From: Pestalotiopsis fici W106-1
Taxonomy: Eukaryota; Ascomycota; Sordariomycetes; Amphisphaeriales; Sporocadaceae
Assembly (NCBI RefSeq): GCF_000516985.1
Contig: NW_006917092.1
Coordinates: 6,327,888 to 6,391,887 of the forward strand
DNA length: 64,000 bases
Direction of reading: 5' to 3'
The notes beneath the pieces are model-generated. The model worked only from the letters and a program-made list of their open reading frames with translations. It searched no databases and was not told the DNA's origin. Every line of letters starts with the position of its first letter. Positions within the stretch are counted from its first letter, which is position 1. The position numbers were made by a program, and so were the translations under genes. Positions 32,767-45,267 of the stretch are shown here, piece after piece.

Positions 32767-35700
32767 TCATGTCGTGAGGTCCTTCCATATACTCTTTCTT
32801 AAAGTCTTCCTTTTTGCCAGCGCATATCTTGCCGGCTCTCTCCGGTTGAGATCCGGGATCCGATAAGTGGACTGCCTCTGCATCCTGACGGCCTCCCAGA
32901 AATCATAGGACCTTTCCTTCTTGGCTCTGCTCAGCTTTTCTCTTTCCTGTCTGAGTCGACGTCGTGTCAATTTGGCTTCTTTTCGACTGTCTGACTGCAT
33001 CTTGGCCATGCTCTCCTTGATACCCTCCCAGCCACCTTTCATTCCTTCAAAGGTGGATTTGAAGAAACCCTGCACACGACTACTGAATGCCGCAATCAAG
33101 GCTACCGCTATTAGGGCAAATGAGCCCGGTAGAGATATTGCGCCAATGGTGGAAAGGGTCATGTAGGCCGTACCGTCCTCGCCAGCCCAGTCGGCCGTGT
33201 TCATACCAAAGAGACTGGTGAAGAAGCTGAGCGGCAAGAAGATGACGGTGAACGTGGTAAAGATGATGACACTGAGGTTCTGCGTGCTGGCCAGTTCTGT
33301 TTGCAGCCGGCTCCAGCGGACCTCGTCTACTTGAGCCTTGCGCTGCGCCATCTCGAGAAGCTTTTCGTAGTCGCTTCGGGTGGCAGCGATGCGGACCGTC
33401 ATGTCCTCGACCTGCTGCTCGTAGTCGGCGAGCCGCGACAGGGCTTCGTCGAGGTAGCGCCGGCCGTTGTGTGTGTGCTCCCGCAGCTCGTCGCGGTCCT
33501 CGTAGAGACTTCTCATCTTTTCAATCACAGTTGTCTGCTCGCGGAACAAGTTTGACAGCGTCTTGAGCTCGTCATCCATATCGCGCAACTCCAGTAGAGC
33601 CGAAGTATTTTCACGGTTCTCGCGTTCCGCCTGTTCTAGCTCTCGCTTGTGTCTTTGCTTGATCGATTCAGAACGATTATCATCATAGTCTTCCGAATCG
33701 GATTCCGACTCATGGATTCGTTCTCGAAATGTCTGCATTCGGAATCTCTTGAGCGACGACGTCATGCGCTCTGTCAGAATACCAATGGCCTCTTCGAAAA
33801 TGCGAAAGATTTCCAGATCGGGGTGCGAGGTACGATCGAGTAACACAGTCACGGCGTGCAATGTGATAAAGGCTGCAAGGTCCAGCGCATTGTCACAACG
33901 TCCGGACAAGTCGCCGTTGAGCTCATTATAAATACTGTTCCTGAGATCTGCTTGCTGGAACATGGGTCCCTCGGTCGGATGCGATTCCCTTTTGGGAAAA
34001 AACGTCGTGATTGTGGTCATATCTACAGACCATAGCCATAACTGGTCAACCATAAGGATATTACCATCGAGGATATCATCCTCGGCATCCCCGGGGCTTT
34101 CGTTCTTGTCGTGCATGACAAGTTCGGCCTTGACCGTATTGACGATCGACGCAAACCGGCTGGCTGGTGAGATGGGCGTTTGCTCCTTCATCGCTCGAGT
34201 CCCAAACATGTCTGTATTCTTCCTGCCGGTCGGCCCTGAGATTCGTTCTTTGGTGAGCTTATACATCATCTGGTCGTCATCACGCGCGTAAGTGTCCCGA
34301 AGAGATGGATATCCGTACTGATCCAGAGTCCGCCGCGTGTTTAATGGTGGATCATGGCCAAGGTATTCCCAGATAACACGAATGTCCAGAGACATATCAG
34401 CCACATCTTTGGGAACCGGTCTCGCTCTCCCGTGTTCAAGCCGCCTGCGAACAATATTGCGGCGACGAATGAGATTCCGGTACGTATCAAAATGTAGGTA
34501 AGGAAGATACAGGTAAAAGTGGTCTGGGCTGTTGAGCGCAGGGCTGTTTCGCCCACTCAGATCAGGAGAAGTAGGACGTGGTGAACCTGTGCATGTTAGC
34601 CAAACATTGGTGCCATCATGATTCAAACACGACTTACTTGCTTCTGCCGGAACAAATGCACAACCAGGCCGGACGTATGATGCATGAATCTGGCCGTGGC
34701 GGCCTTGGACATGTCTCCCTGTCCAGTACTGGTTTCGCAAAAGGTTTGAGTAATTACGATGTTGAGTCTCGGACAGCTTATCGAATATCGTCTATCATCT
34801 GTAAGTATCATGCGTTCTCAACAAAATTGGTGCTACTAACCTTGACCCATTGCGGATTAGTATAGGGTAGATGAATCCACATGAACTTTCTTTTTGACGG
34901 ATCCGGTCGCGAAAAGCCAGCAGTGAGGTCCTCGAGTGCTGATGCACGACTGGATCTGTGTTTGCGGTCTCCCGAGGTAGAGGCATACTCCTTCTCGTCA
35001 AGGTTGAGCGGAGCATCGCCTGTCAGTTGTTGTGCGAGCGGCGCAGTCTCGCCAGCGGTACGAGGCGAGACATCGGATCCTAGAGGCTCTGACAATGTTC
35101 GCGATGTTTTGTCACTATCAGTGCCACGACCTGGGCTGCTTTCACGGCTGCTGGGCGTCCGGAAATCTGGAGTGGCAAGGGCTGGCACAGTGAGTCCACG
35201 GCTGCGCCGAGACGGAACAATGGCGGGCGCAGATGCTGCAGATCGAGTGTCGCCAAGGGTTGGACGCTGTGTATGGCTTGTCACGACGATCTGAGGCCCT
35301 TCCGCCTGCTCCGGACTATCGACAGTGGTATCCGACTGTGATCTTGCACTATGCAGTATCCTTGACCCGAAATCTTGCACGTTGCTCCAAATTCCCAACG
35401 CTCCCGCACCAAGGTGGCTCAATCCACCCGCACTGGTAGGCCTCGTGCGAGAAGCTGGTCTTATACTCGCGCGACGTGGCTTGGTGGCTTTTGTGTTGAG
35501 CCGTTCACTCAAACACCTCTCGGGTCCCTTTTCCAAGAATTCGTTCAACTTGTGCTTGGAGACATAGAGCCGCACATCAGATACAGTGTCCGGGTTGGGA
35601 TCGTCGTAGAAGCCAATGAGCTCCAGTTTGACGTGCTCCGGAAGATGCAAAGGAGTGTGGATATAGTCAGCGCTCAGCTTCTGTGCCTTGTTGACAGCCT

Positions 35701-36861
35701 GGTGCAGATCCTCCAGATAAGATTCCATGATCCGAGTATTCTTTGGACCGAATGATGCGCATTTGGCGTGCTCACTCTCGAGCGAAAGTGCCTGTTCATG
35801 ACGGCTGCCGACAAGACTAGATTTGATCGAAGCAAGTGGCGCACTAAAATGTACCTCGTCGAACTCTGACATGCCCAGGCCAGACAATTGAGAATCGATA
35901 GTTTCATAGAAAGTCCATATGTTCATCTCGCTTGCAATGTCCATGAACCGCTCATGGAGCCTGAGCAATGGCCGGTGGTTCAATCGCAACCCGTCACTGA
36001 TGGACCGTGGAAGCGGCCGGGAGAGATATAACAAATGTTCTATGCTATCACGAAGATTGGGCATGGACAAGTAACTTGAACCACGATGAGGGGTTGCTGC
36101 ACATAGTCAGTATTGGCAAAGGGGAGTGATTTGCGTGGCATACCAAAGAAAGTTGTCCCGTGGCAGTCAAAGACGATCCAGCGCAGCTTCTCATTCAAAC
36201 TTGCCTTGACAAGCGCTTGCTTCACTACCAAACCACCAATACTATGGCATACGAAGAAAAACGGCCGCGCCTTGCTATGTTCTTGACGCAAATGGCAAAG
36301 GTGTTGCAGAAGGTCGTCAGCGAGCTGGTCAATCGTGGTTCCCTCATTGAGTTCGCCATGCCTGTACAATAATACGCGCGCAGTGCTAATTTCTGTACGC
36401 ACACCCTGAAGGATCCATAGATCCTTGGCCCTAGGAAGGTGTCGACTGATTGCTGGCGAGAGAATGCTACTTCCCGGCAGCTGTCTTGCCGTTGGATACT
36501 GTTCTGCATTGGAGACGTTGAAGTAGTCATCGCTCAATGGATCTCTTGCCCAGGTATCAACTGGTGACGCTCCAGGACAGGGTACCGCGATGATGTCGAC
36601 AGTAGTCTCATTATAGCCCGGGCCATTGACATCTCCGTCAATAAGATGGAATCCCGATCCAGACTCGTATGGCGAAGAGCTGGGACGGTCCAAGCTGTCA
36701 TTTCGGACATCCGCTGAGGGTTTTTCAGCAGTGACCGAATTATCCTGTGGGTTTGGCGGCGTGGGCATCTGCTGGGTATTTGGGCGACTTGGTTCGGTCA
36801 AGGCTCTCGAGCGCCCCGACCCGTGTGTGGTGTCACTGGAATTATCACGAACATCCACCAT
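32767..36861 (-). CDS. Alpha/beta-hydrolase - CorA-like transporter fusion protein
   Basis: Large membrane protein of about 1315 aa. Exons 36144-36861, 34841-36096, 34638-34791 and 32767-34586 close in phase. The N-terminal part is an alpha/beta-hydrolase of the serine-esterase/DUF676 style: DIIAVPCPGASP, the nucleophile elbow VCHSIGGLVVKQAL (Ser near 205) and, across the first intron, FFATPHRGSSYLS. A long polar linker with Ser/Thr/Pro-rich stretches follows (about 470-590). The remainder resembles CorA-type divalent cation channels: KLSETQHRNYSNLLRNQYWT after the linker, a long helical coiled-coil stretch, and the pair of C-terminal membrane helices preceded by FGMN (about 1170). The 51-nt intron at 34587-34637 is stop-free. 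The start is the first in-frame ATG; the frame is open to 37038. Many fungi carry hydrolase or ankyrin modules on CorA-like tails, but their substrate and ion are unknown. Confidence 0.85.
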
Positions 36862-38424
36862 GCTGAGTTTGACGTTGGCAGAGACGATTGGTCCCTGATT
36901 CCTTGGAATACCATCTCCAGTTGCACGCGGCAATGGCGGGCAGCTTTGTTTCTGGGGATGGTCGTGCCTTAAGGCATCGCATGAAAGGCAGCACTGGGGA
37001 CCGATTTTCGTGTTACAATGCACGCCGTGGAGATACACATACGGGTAGAAAGTGGATGTCTCAAGCTGATTCTACCCACCATCAGGCCAGGCACAGCCAT
37101 TTCCGTCACTCTTGTGTCCACACACGTTAAAGGCCAGTGGGCGGTTCAGCCTTGGAGATTTGAAGGATTCGTGTTGCATGGTGCTAGCGAGCGCCCAGTT
37201 CAACGGTGATTGGGCGCAAGATAGTAAAGAGTCAGCGGAAGATCGGCAAGCTTATTTACCCCAGCCCCAACTAGGATTTTGATAGACATCAACCATCCAT
37301 CTTGACTGTCAGGCTGTCTGCCGTTGTGGGAACAAAAAGTCTACCGAGTTCTTGGGATCGTCGATGTGAAAATTGCCACCAGAGCCTTGCCCATGTCCAC
37401 GTTTTAAGCATAATGATAACCGAGTGGTTGTTCACATATGAAGTTGAAGAAAGCCAAGAGCATCAAGTAGTGAGTTTAGGTACTATGTGTGACCGCCCAG
37501 TAGAGATCAGCGCCAGAGCCATTTGACCACTCCACTAACTCCGGCGCTAAAGTGGCTCTATTCTCAATATACTGGATGGATTACAGTGGTGCTCTTGTGG
37601 ACTGCATCCAGCTCGAGGTGTACGTACAAAAGTAGTTGCATCACGGTTCGGACCGCAACCTTGAAAGACATGCGGTGTAGCTTCAATCAAGCGTTGTAAT
37701 ACACGACCGTATTCTTGGTCGTTGGAACAAAATTTTGTTGCCAATGTGCTCATGAGCAAAACTGCCAGAAGACGCTATTACAAAGTCTGACTGCTATATA
37801 CTATCTGCGCATGATCATCCCACATCCATCCAAGACCTGGGGAGCTCATCCTCCATATGTGGTCAGCGTCTCAGGGCACGATGCCGTCATGCGACATCAA
37901 TAGGTAGTGTAGGGAAATACGAATAGATACCTACTCCAACGTAACCTACCTGTGCACACCATAATCTCTGCGCATCATTTCATGCGCCAATTTTCATTGA
38001 CGGACCTCCATCTCTCAGATATCTGCTGCGCGTTCAATTCATTGTGTAGTCGGACACTTTGTCTCTATCCAAAGTACGAGGTAACCCGCGCCATGTCGTC
38101 TCCGAGCTCGCTGAAGCGAAAGCCCTAGCGCCCCCACCCACTATACCCCTCATATTGACATTCTCACGATAGCCTCCACAATCCCTTTTCCTCAGCCTCC
38201 TGTCTCTTCTTCATCCCCAGCACCAATGAGCCATATTACTATTCCATACATTACCTGGGCAACGCATTCAGGTGGGTCCAGTTTGATACGAACACTATTG
38301 CGTACGTAATAGCCCATCTCCCCCTCTCAATCTACCGACTTGTATCTTGTTACGCACCGCCTCATCATCCAATCATCGTCACGATGATTCCATTTCATCA
38401 CCGACCTTGTCGGCGATATTCTCC
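36862..38424. other. Intergenic, 1.56 kb, no gene seen
   Basis: Promoter of the hydrolase-CorA gene on the left and flank of the tRNA on the right. The hydrolase frame stays open to 37038 without an ATG. A pyrimidine-rich patch lies at about 38150-38222. No other feature is supported. Confidence 0.45.
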
Positions 38425-38508
38425 GGGGATGTGGTCTAGAGGTATGATTTTCCTTTCGCAATAATTTGAGAATAGGAAAGGTCCGGGGTTCAATTCCCCG
38501 CGTCTCCA
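38425..38508 (+). tRNA. tRNA-Ala (anticodon CGC) with 12-nt intron
   Basis: The 84-nt gene folds as a cloverleaf. The acceptor stem pairs GGGGATG with CGTCTCC and contains G3-U70, the alanine identity pair. The D stem is GTC/GAT; the anticodon stem is TTCCT/AGGAA; the T arm is CGGGG-TTCAATT-CCCCG; the discriminator is A. The loop begins TTCGCA, giving anticodon CGC, and the intron (about 38461-38472) sits at the canonical site one base 3' of the anticodon. The D stem is short (three pairs, one wobble). Confidence 0.85.
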
Positions 38509-39120
38509 TCTTTTTGCTCATTGCCATCTTTTTGCAATGTCATTAGGATGTCGGAGCTCAAGTTATGCTGTATGCGGTTTAGAAGAGCCGATGCGGTGAG
38601 AGATTATTATAAAAGGCTCAAAGGCATAACTGGGGAAACGACAATGAAAGGCTTCTGGTCCCTCGCGAGGCTGAGGTCTATAGTGGCCGTATATGACCTG
38701 TGATATTAGGCAGGTAGACTAGGTACCTAGTAAAGATCTGTCCCGCATTGTGGTGGCTGCAGCTGGTTTTTTAATCACTAGGACTTCTGACGGGCAATAC
38801 ATGAAGTGCAGATAAAAATACCCGGCCGCTGAGAACTGGCACGATAGTGTCGGAGCGGGACACCATAAACGGTCATTAATGCACCAATCAAGCTCGGTTT
38901 TGTTCGCGGCCGACATGCGTGATGATGGCGTGCTCGGCTTTCGGCCAGCTGAGGCTGAACATTCGAGAGAATACCTTGCTGTAGCCGAATATATATAAAT
39001 CATTCACTGCCTGTGGAAGATAAGCGTTCAAAATTAAAAGATGTGATCTTCCAAGTTAGTATACCTACTCCGGAGCCTTGTGCTCGAACCACCCCATCGT
39101 TGCTGGTCGTGTGAGTTTAC
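38509..39120. other. Intergenic, 612 bp, with palindrome CTAGGTACCTAG
   Basis: Between the tRNA and the membrane-protein gene. A perfect 12-bp palindrome (CTAGGTACCTAG) lies at 38719-38730. No gene is seen. Confidence 0.45.
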
Positions 39121-41417
39121 ATGAAAGCCGCTTACTTGACTCATCTCAGTATGTCTCGGTCACCATCAGACGGGTATAATAGCCTTGTCGAGGCCATTCC
39201 AGCCCTGGCGTCTCTGAACCAAACTTTTTCAAATCTCTCGCCATATTTAGGAGGAAGAAACTTTACACGAGGCTGCTTGTTAGCCGTTAGTCAGTCACTA
39301 CAAATTATAGACGGGCAAATCGCCTTCAAACAGCCCAGCTATTTCAATAAGAGTTACACAATCGCCGACATTGAGGACGCAGGAACTTATGGGTCTCTTT
39401 GCACAACAAACGGAACAGCTCCACGAGTGCTGGTTCCTTATCGGTGGTGTGCTGAACATTGCTCGGGCTGGGAGTTGTCGCATTACAACTCTCTGCAGCA
39501 ATGGATTGGTCCCTTGGTGCAGTTCATCCTCCCGTGCCTGGCTTTCTGTCTGAGCATCCCCCGCGGCTGGAAGATTTCCCTTCCGCGCTGGATTTTCGAG
39601 TCTGATGAAGACAATATTGTTGCTTTCTTTGCCTATCCCGCCAAGTTCATCATCGCATTCATATTGGTATTTTTCGACACCATTATTTGGTTGTCTATAT
39701 GTTTTGCATTTGCCGGTCCAATGTTCATGAGCGCCGTGTACGAATATATGCTCGACGGCATGATTCTCGATTTCCTTGTGCCAAGGAAGACTCCACAACC
39801 CAGCATACCTGCTGTCACCAGGGCAAGACTCCTCTTGGCTGCAGTTGTTGGAAACATCAAGTTGGAACCGAAAAGGGCCAATAGAGCCGCCACGCTCCCG
39901 GGTATGCGGACCAATTCCCCTACAGATGAGATCTGGGCGCACATCATGAGAATTGCAGAAGAACTTCTTCCTCGCCCACTGTCTTCCGGCCGCTCCCCGC
40001 CAGTTCAGAGTGAAAATCCACCATTACATAGTCGATCATTGTCTATGCCAGCAAATATTATTGAGGCAAGATCATCTATTTCACCCAGCTCCGTCTCCGA
40101 TACACACAGGACCTCGTTACGACAACTCAATTCTGGACCGGCTCTAAAGTTGAAAGCATTATTGAATGCGCAATCAAGGTTTGATCACCCTACTATTGCC
40201 TGTGTTGATGATACCGCTGACACTTTCGCAGCTTTGGGACTGCAGTAGGGGCACCTGTGGTCTTTTTCATTGGCAGCTTTGTGTACAACATTGTCGAGGC
40301 CGAGACGCGGCTTGGCGATGGAGATACGGCTCACGCTCTTGCCTTTGGCATGTGGTGGATGACAATTTCTCACGTCGCCGTCATTGCTTCGGCCATGCTT
40401 GCCTCCAACAACCCCAGCGCACTACAGGGGCTCATTGGTAAGGCGCGTATAGGAAGAAGAGGGAGTAGCACCAGCAGTGCCGTCGTACCAAAAAGCCTCT
40501 GGGGGCGTTTGGCGCGCTGGATGAAGGAGATTGACATTTTGGAACGCGCATATGATGCGACGTATGAACCAATGTCCTTGTGGAAACGCGGCCCAAATAA
40601 ACGCCTCTGGATAGACAAGACAATCGAGGCATTCGAAGATGAAAGAGACAGCACCAAACACATCCCAGTCAATGAGTTTCGAAATGCCTTCGAGGTCGGC
40701 TTAGTCACGCGAGTTGGCATCTGGGTCAATATTCTGATCATTCTTCTGGGTGCGCCTTGCGCACTCGCCTTTGCGACATCCTACACAACCCCAGTGGCTG
40801 GCCTCGGATGCCGTAGCTTGACGCACGTCATTTATTACTCCACCCAGGTTATCCAGATGATGCTTTGGACCTGGAATATAGATGTAACACGAAAGAATCC
40901 GAAATCTAGGGAGCTTCGGGTCTGCCGGGGTTTGCAAGGCGTCTTTGGCGTGGTTGCCGTTTTTGCGGCAATAGGTGGAACTATTATGCAAATTTTGGGC
41001 GTCTACCGGAATTGCATCTGTAAGGTACAGTACGAACCAGACATGAGCCATGGTATATACTTCCAACAAGAACTAACTGATCAAAGATGTCAGCATGGTC
41101 TTGGACAAATAAAGATCATCCCGATTCCACCGTGGGCAGTAAGTATAGTTGCCTCTTTACATCAATCTAGGCTTCCGAAGAAGACCGATTATTTTGGTTG
41201 AAGCTCAACAATATTTTCCTACCCATACTAATCAGTCTCTCCAGTGAGCTACATTACGCCCGATAGCGTACCAATGGCAGGAGTGTGGAAGATCACCGGC
41301 GCACTGGCAGCGGGTATACTGGGCTTGGTCTCTGCCCTTGCTTGGTGGCATCAGCGGCGATTGCGCAAGAAGTTCATTTTCGAAGCCGAAAGTTTGGAAA
41401 GGCTGGGGCCGATGTGA
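39121..41417 (+). CDS. Polytopic membrane protein of unknown function, glycosylated N-terminal domain
   Basis: I do not recognise a named family, though the style is that of uncharacterised Pezizomycotina membrane proteins. Exons 39121-40178, 40232-41024, 41087-41138 and 41245-41417 join to 691 aa. The first 135 residues carry at least four sequons (NQT, NLS, NFT, NKS) and paired cysteines (RWCAEHC), which suggests a luminal or extracellular domain. About seven hydrophobic segments follow, starting QWIGPLVQFILPCLAFCL. A cytosolic Ser/Pro-rich loop (about 270-350) lies before the first intron. The C-terminus ends in a basic WWHQRRLRKKF. The ATG at 39151 is an alternative start, since a short possible 39-nt intron spans the first ATG. 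Exon 3 is only 52 nt; its splice sites are good. Confidence 0.75.
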
Positions 41418-44136
41418 ATTCTGTGGATAGTAATACCAAGAAAGTGAATCAGACAGATTCGGGACAGAGCAACTTCATTTATGTGTCGTGTCAATGACGA
41501 ATTTAAGCATTCATTGAGAATCAAATGTTGCACACCATCATTGAAAGCATTCACTCGGGATTATGACCTTGTTGAAGGCTCAGATACTCTTGCTTCTCCA
41601 AGTTAAGTTACTAATGCCCAAAACACAATGACAATCGCAGGATTGTTCTGAATAGGCTCTTCTGGCTAGTATCCTTATCATCTATATAAAGGAAACTTGA
41701 AATTTAGGGCTTTTATTTTGCAATGAGTGTTAAATTCGTCCTCAGGTCTATTCTCGAAACAATCACGGGAAGCGGGATTATAACGACTAGTTACTTGAGG
41801 AGGAACTTAGAAACACAAACCGAAAAGTCTAGTCTCAATGTGCTGGTGGAACGTACCCCAGTACAACGATGGGTGTGCTGCAGGAAAGCCATCAACGACC
41901 AACTGTGGCATGAAAGGACTTTGTCCTGGAGTCATTCGGCGTATCATCGACCGTGGCCCATGCCAACAGCACTCGATTGAGGTTTAACCCGCTTCAGAAG
42001 GCGAATTAAATATTCTCAAGACTGGTGATGGATATTTGCGGGTTCTACGCCAGAGTCAATGTATTCATTACAAACTGTTTGAGAAGTCATGTGGTTGTGA
42101 TTACCCCAAGAAGCTCGCCAACCTTGGTGAGAACGCCTGTCGTTTAATTAAACGAGTTTTGGGGTCTGGGTTAGAAAAGAATCAAATAAAAGAGGACATA
42201 TCATTGTGTTCATCTATCACTTGGTGGCCTTATTCTTCCTACCCTCCCAAGCAAACGTCGGCAATAGGTGGCGCTCGGGAGGATCAGTTACTTAACCGGG
42301 ACTACAATTATTCGTGTTTGAAAGAAAGTTATCGTGGACAAGTACACACAACTTCTCTTTTGTACCCCCTCCCTCCCTCTCTTTTTAATTGAAAAGAAGA
42401 AGAAAGGAAAGATGAAAAAAACTTTGACTCTCCCATTTGGCCTAACAAACAGCCCATTGCGGGATAGGTACCACACACTCACCGAGGCTCTGGCTTGATA
42501 CAGATGCTTTCACTCGACGTGTTTACACATGGCCAACGGGTCTTGAATCGAATTCACAAGAGCAGGGGTTGTGAGCATATCTGCAAAAGGTGGTCGAATC
42601 ATGCGCTGAAACGTGTTTTCGTGGCTTGGTTTTGCCGCCATGTAGGCATAATAATTGCACTTTTGCCAACACTGGCTGGGCAATGATGACGCCCGGCCAC
42701 AAAGCACATCACTGACAACAACGCGTCACAATAAACCAATAGATTGGTATCTCTCCACTGCTTTTAGTTTGCAGTGGCCAAGGCTTTCAAGCAATATATA
42801 TTGCTGTGCTTTAGCGTTCCCCTTCTCATTCTTTCCCCCTTCTTTATCCTGGTCTCACAGCAATTCACCTCACATTTCAGCCCCTTATTGAATGCTGCAA
42901 CAGTCAGTAATACAGTTTCCTGTCTAGCTATCGAATACTTCAAGACATTAAAGATGTAAATCTCACAATAACAACAGCCCTTTCCAGCTATGGCTAACTT
43001 GAGTAAATACAGGTATGGACACATCCAAGAACATCGGAAGGTCACCAACAAAAATGGCGCGACGACCTTTGAAGGAGTAATCAACGTCAAGATCAGCGAC
43101 TGTCGTAGCCGCACCTGTTCCACGTCTAGCCGTTACAGGCCCCCATACAAGGCCATCAAACCGGCGGGTTGTTGATTGCTACATAAGCCGACCCCCTTTG
43201 TGGCTACTCGGTAAAATGTTTCATTTGTCCTCACAAGCCAGAATGGTACAAACAGGAAGCATGCGTTGAGGATAAATATGTTTCTCAAGCACTTGTGAGA
43301 CTTTCAAGAATTGGTTCGAGAGGATCAGGTTGCGTTGGCCTCTAGTCAAGACAATCTTCGATATAATCAAGTTTTGTTCGTCCCATGACAAGTTGACTGG
43401 CTTTGATCTTGGAAACGAATCATACTCGCACATGCTGCTTGGCACTGTCGGTTCATATGATACATGTATACATTCGCCTCAAGTTGTACCACATGTCATT
43501 AACGCTCCGAAGAAGATACATACCCCCAAGCTCGAAAACACCAAACTTGGCGTCTGCTAGAGGTGGCCACCTACATGCCTTAGGATGATAAAAGTCTTTC
43601 CAGTCTTGAGCAATTCAACAATTCGCATCCATACTTCGTTTTGTGAGATGCCAGCCTCGGAAGGCAGAACACCATATCATTATTACAATTTGGTGATGAC
43701 ATTGTTTCTACTGTCATTGTCTGCAATACAACTTTCGTCAGGTGAATTCCATACTCCGCTGTCCTTTTATTTTGAATATGCCAGGTTGCGCGTCAGGTGG
43801 TATGTCACTGAAAACAACCAATAAAAGTGTACACACCTAGGTTGACGCTTTTCTGTTCTTCTTCTCCGGTGCTTTACTTCAATGGTGGGCCCTCTGTATA
43901 ACAAGGGATGATTTCAGCGTCCTCGTGGAGCTTAGCTCTTACATGGTATGCCTACCCTCAAAAGCTTACTTGGGCTTACCTCGGTATATCCGCACTGATA
44001 ATGATGGGTTTCCCGAATTCAACTTTGGACGCCATTACCGAGCATGACGGCCCCCTCAAGAATCTCTCAGCTGCAACTACATTTGCATCCAAATGCAAAA
44101 GATTCCGAGCATCACGGTACCAGTAAGAAAACAAAC
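41418..44136. other. Long gene-poor stretch, 2.7 kb, AT-rich
   Basis: Largest gap in the window. It holds only short unrelated open frames (for example 42036-42392 and 42764-43123) with no domain and no consistent splice sites. No transposase, long terminal repeat or tRNA was seen. Possible homes for an unseen non-coding RNA or an eroded element. Confidence 0.45.
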
Positions 44137-44754
44137 ATGTCCTCCATTAATCAAACAGAGCGCCCCAGCGTGGACAAGCCGTGGCTCCCTCTAGGACAAG
44201 ACGGTTTCTCAAATGAGAAGACGGCAACGGCAACATGCTACTGCGGTAGTGTCCAGCTTGAATTTGTGAGTATCAACATTACCACTGGATGGAATGCGCC
44301 CCCGCTGATACCATCTTACACCCTGGATAAACAGCCAGTCGAGGGCGATGACATGGTCGACTCGTTCATTTGCAACTGCACCGACTGCCGCAAGATCACG
44401 GCCTCCGTCTTTGCCTCCAATCTCATCATCCGGGACCGAGGAATCAAGCATCTGCGCGGCCGGGACAAGCTCACCGAGTTTGGCCAAAACCGCACCATTG
44501 TCACGGGCAACACCATGACCAATTACTTTTGTTCCGTCTGCGGTACGCTCATGTATCGCATTAGCAGCGCCTCGCCGGATAAGAAAATCATGAGGCTCGG
44601 TACCGTGGACGACTTTAACCTGCACGAGACCAAGCTCAAGCCAAGGATTGAGCAGTTTTGCAAAGACCGGGTTGCTTGGTTTAGTGGCGGTGACGGCGTG
44701 AAGCAATATGACGGGAATTATTATGGCGGATCGTCCAAGAAGGCTTCTGTATAG
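44137..44754 (+). CDS. GFA/CENP-V zinc-binding domain protein (glutathione-dependent formaldehyde-activating-like)
   Basis: Small cytosolic zinc protein of 182 aa; family members include enzymes acting on glutathione adducts, but many fungal paralogues have no known substrate. Exons 44137-44265 and 44335-44754 join in phase 0, restoring the continuous core CYCGSVQLEF-PVEGDD. Zinc ligands are visible as CYCG, CNCTDCRKITA and FCSVCGTLMY. The intron (44266-44334, 69 nt) has no stop and is a multiple of three, so an unspliced message would encode a protein with 23 extra residues. The frame is open to an earlier ATG at 44044; I chose 44137 because the extra leader shows no conservation-like features. 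Confidence 0.87.
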   Translation: MSSINQTERPSVDKPWLPLGQDGFSNEKTATATCYCGSVQLEFVSINITTGWNAPPLIPSYTLDKQPVEGDDMVDSFICNCTDCRKITASVFASNLIIRDRGIKHLRGRDKLTEFGQNRTIVTGNTMTNYFCSVCGTLMYRISSASPDKKIMRLGTVDDFNLHETKLKPRIEQFCKDRVAWFSGGDGVKQYDGNYYGGSSKKASV

Positions 44755-45267
44755 TGATGGCCCTGGGCACGTGTTTCAAGATCAAAAGTCAATGAATTGC
44801 CATGGAAATATGGCTTCATGTACCAAGCCGACTTAGAACGAAGACGCCCTGGCCCCCGATCTATCGCGTCCCTTAGTTCCAAAACATACAAACACAGATG
44901 GACATGAAAAGTCAAAGACGCATTCGAGAAGCTCGTGTAGTCTAAGTCTCTCTTTCGTGCGCCTCCAGTCGCGACAGTTGATTGTAACGTATTTCTTACA
45001 TTTTTGGGTAACAGTCAATTTCTTGCATTGGATACAGATCGAATGACCCAGCAACCTGCAAATGAAAGATGGAAATATTTTGGTCATATGTTACATGTCT
45101 CGCTATGATGTACAGACTTATTTATTCTCACATGGATGGCGGTGCCGGACACCATTGAACACGGTTGCATGCTCATTGCTGTCGATACAGAAGGGCAATG
45201 CCCATACCTCACCCGAGGTATAGCTCCTCGCTTCCGACCCGTGGGCCCCTTTCTATTACATCGCCAA
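44755..45267. other. Intergenic between convergent genes, 513 bp
   Basis: 3' flanks of the GFA and bL27m genes. No further feature is seen. Confidence 0.45.

Noticed and set aside
37000..37040. Upstream extension of the hydrolase-CorA gene to 37038
   Set aside because: The codon is GTG and the nearby ATG (37040) is out of frame and stops soon.
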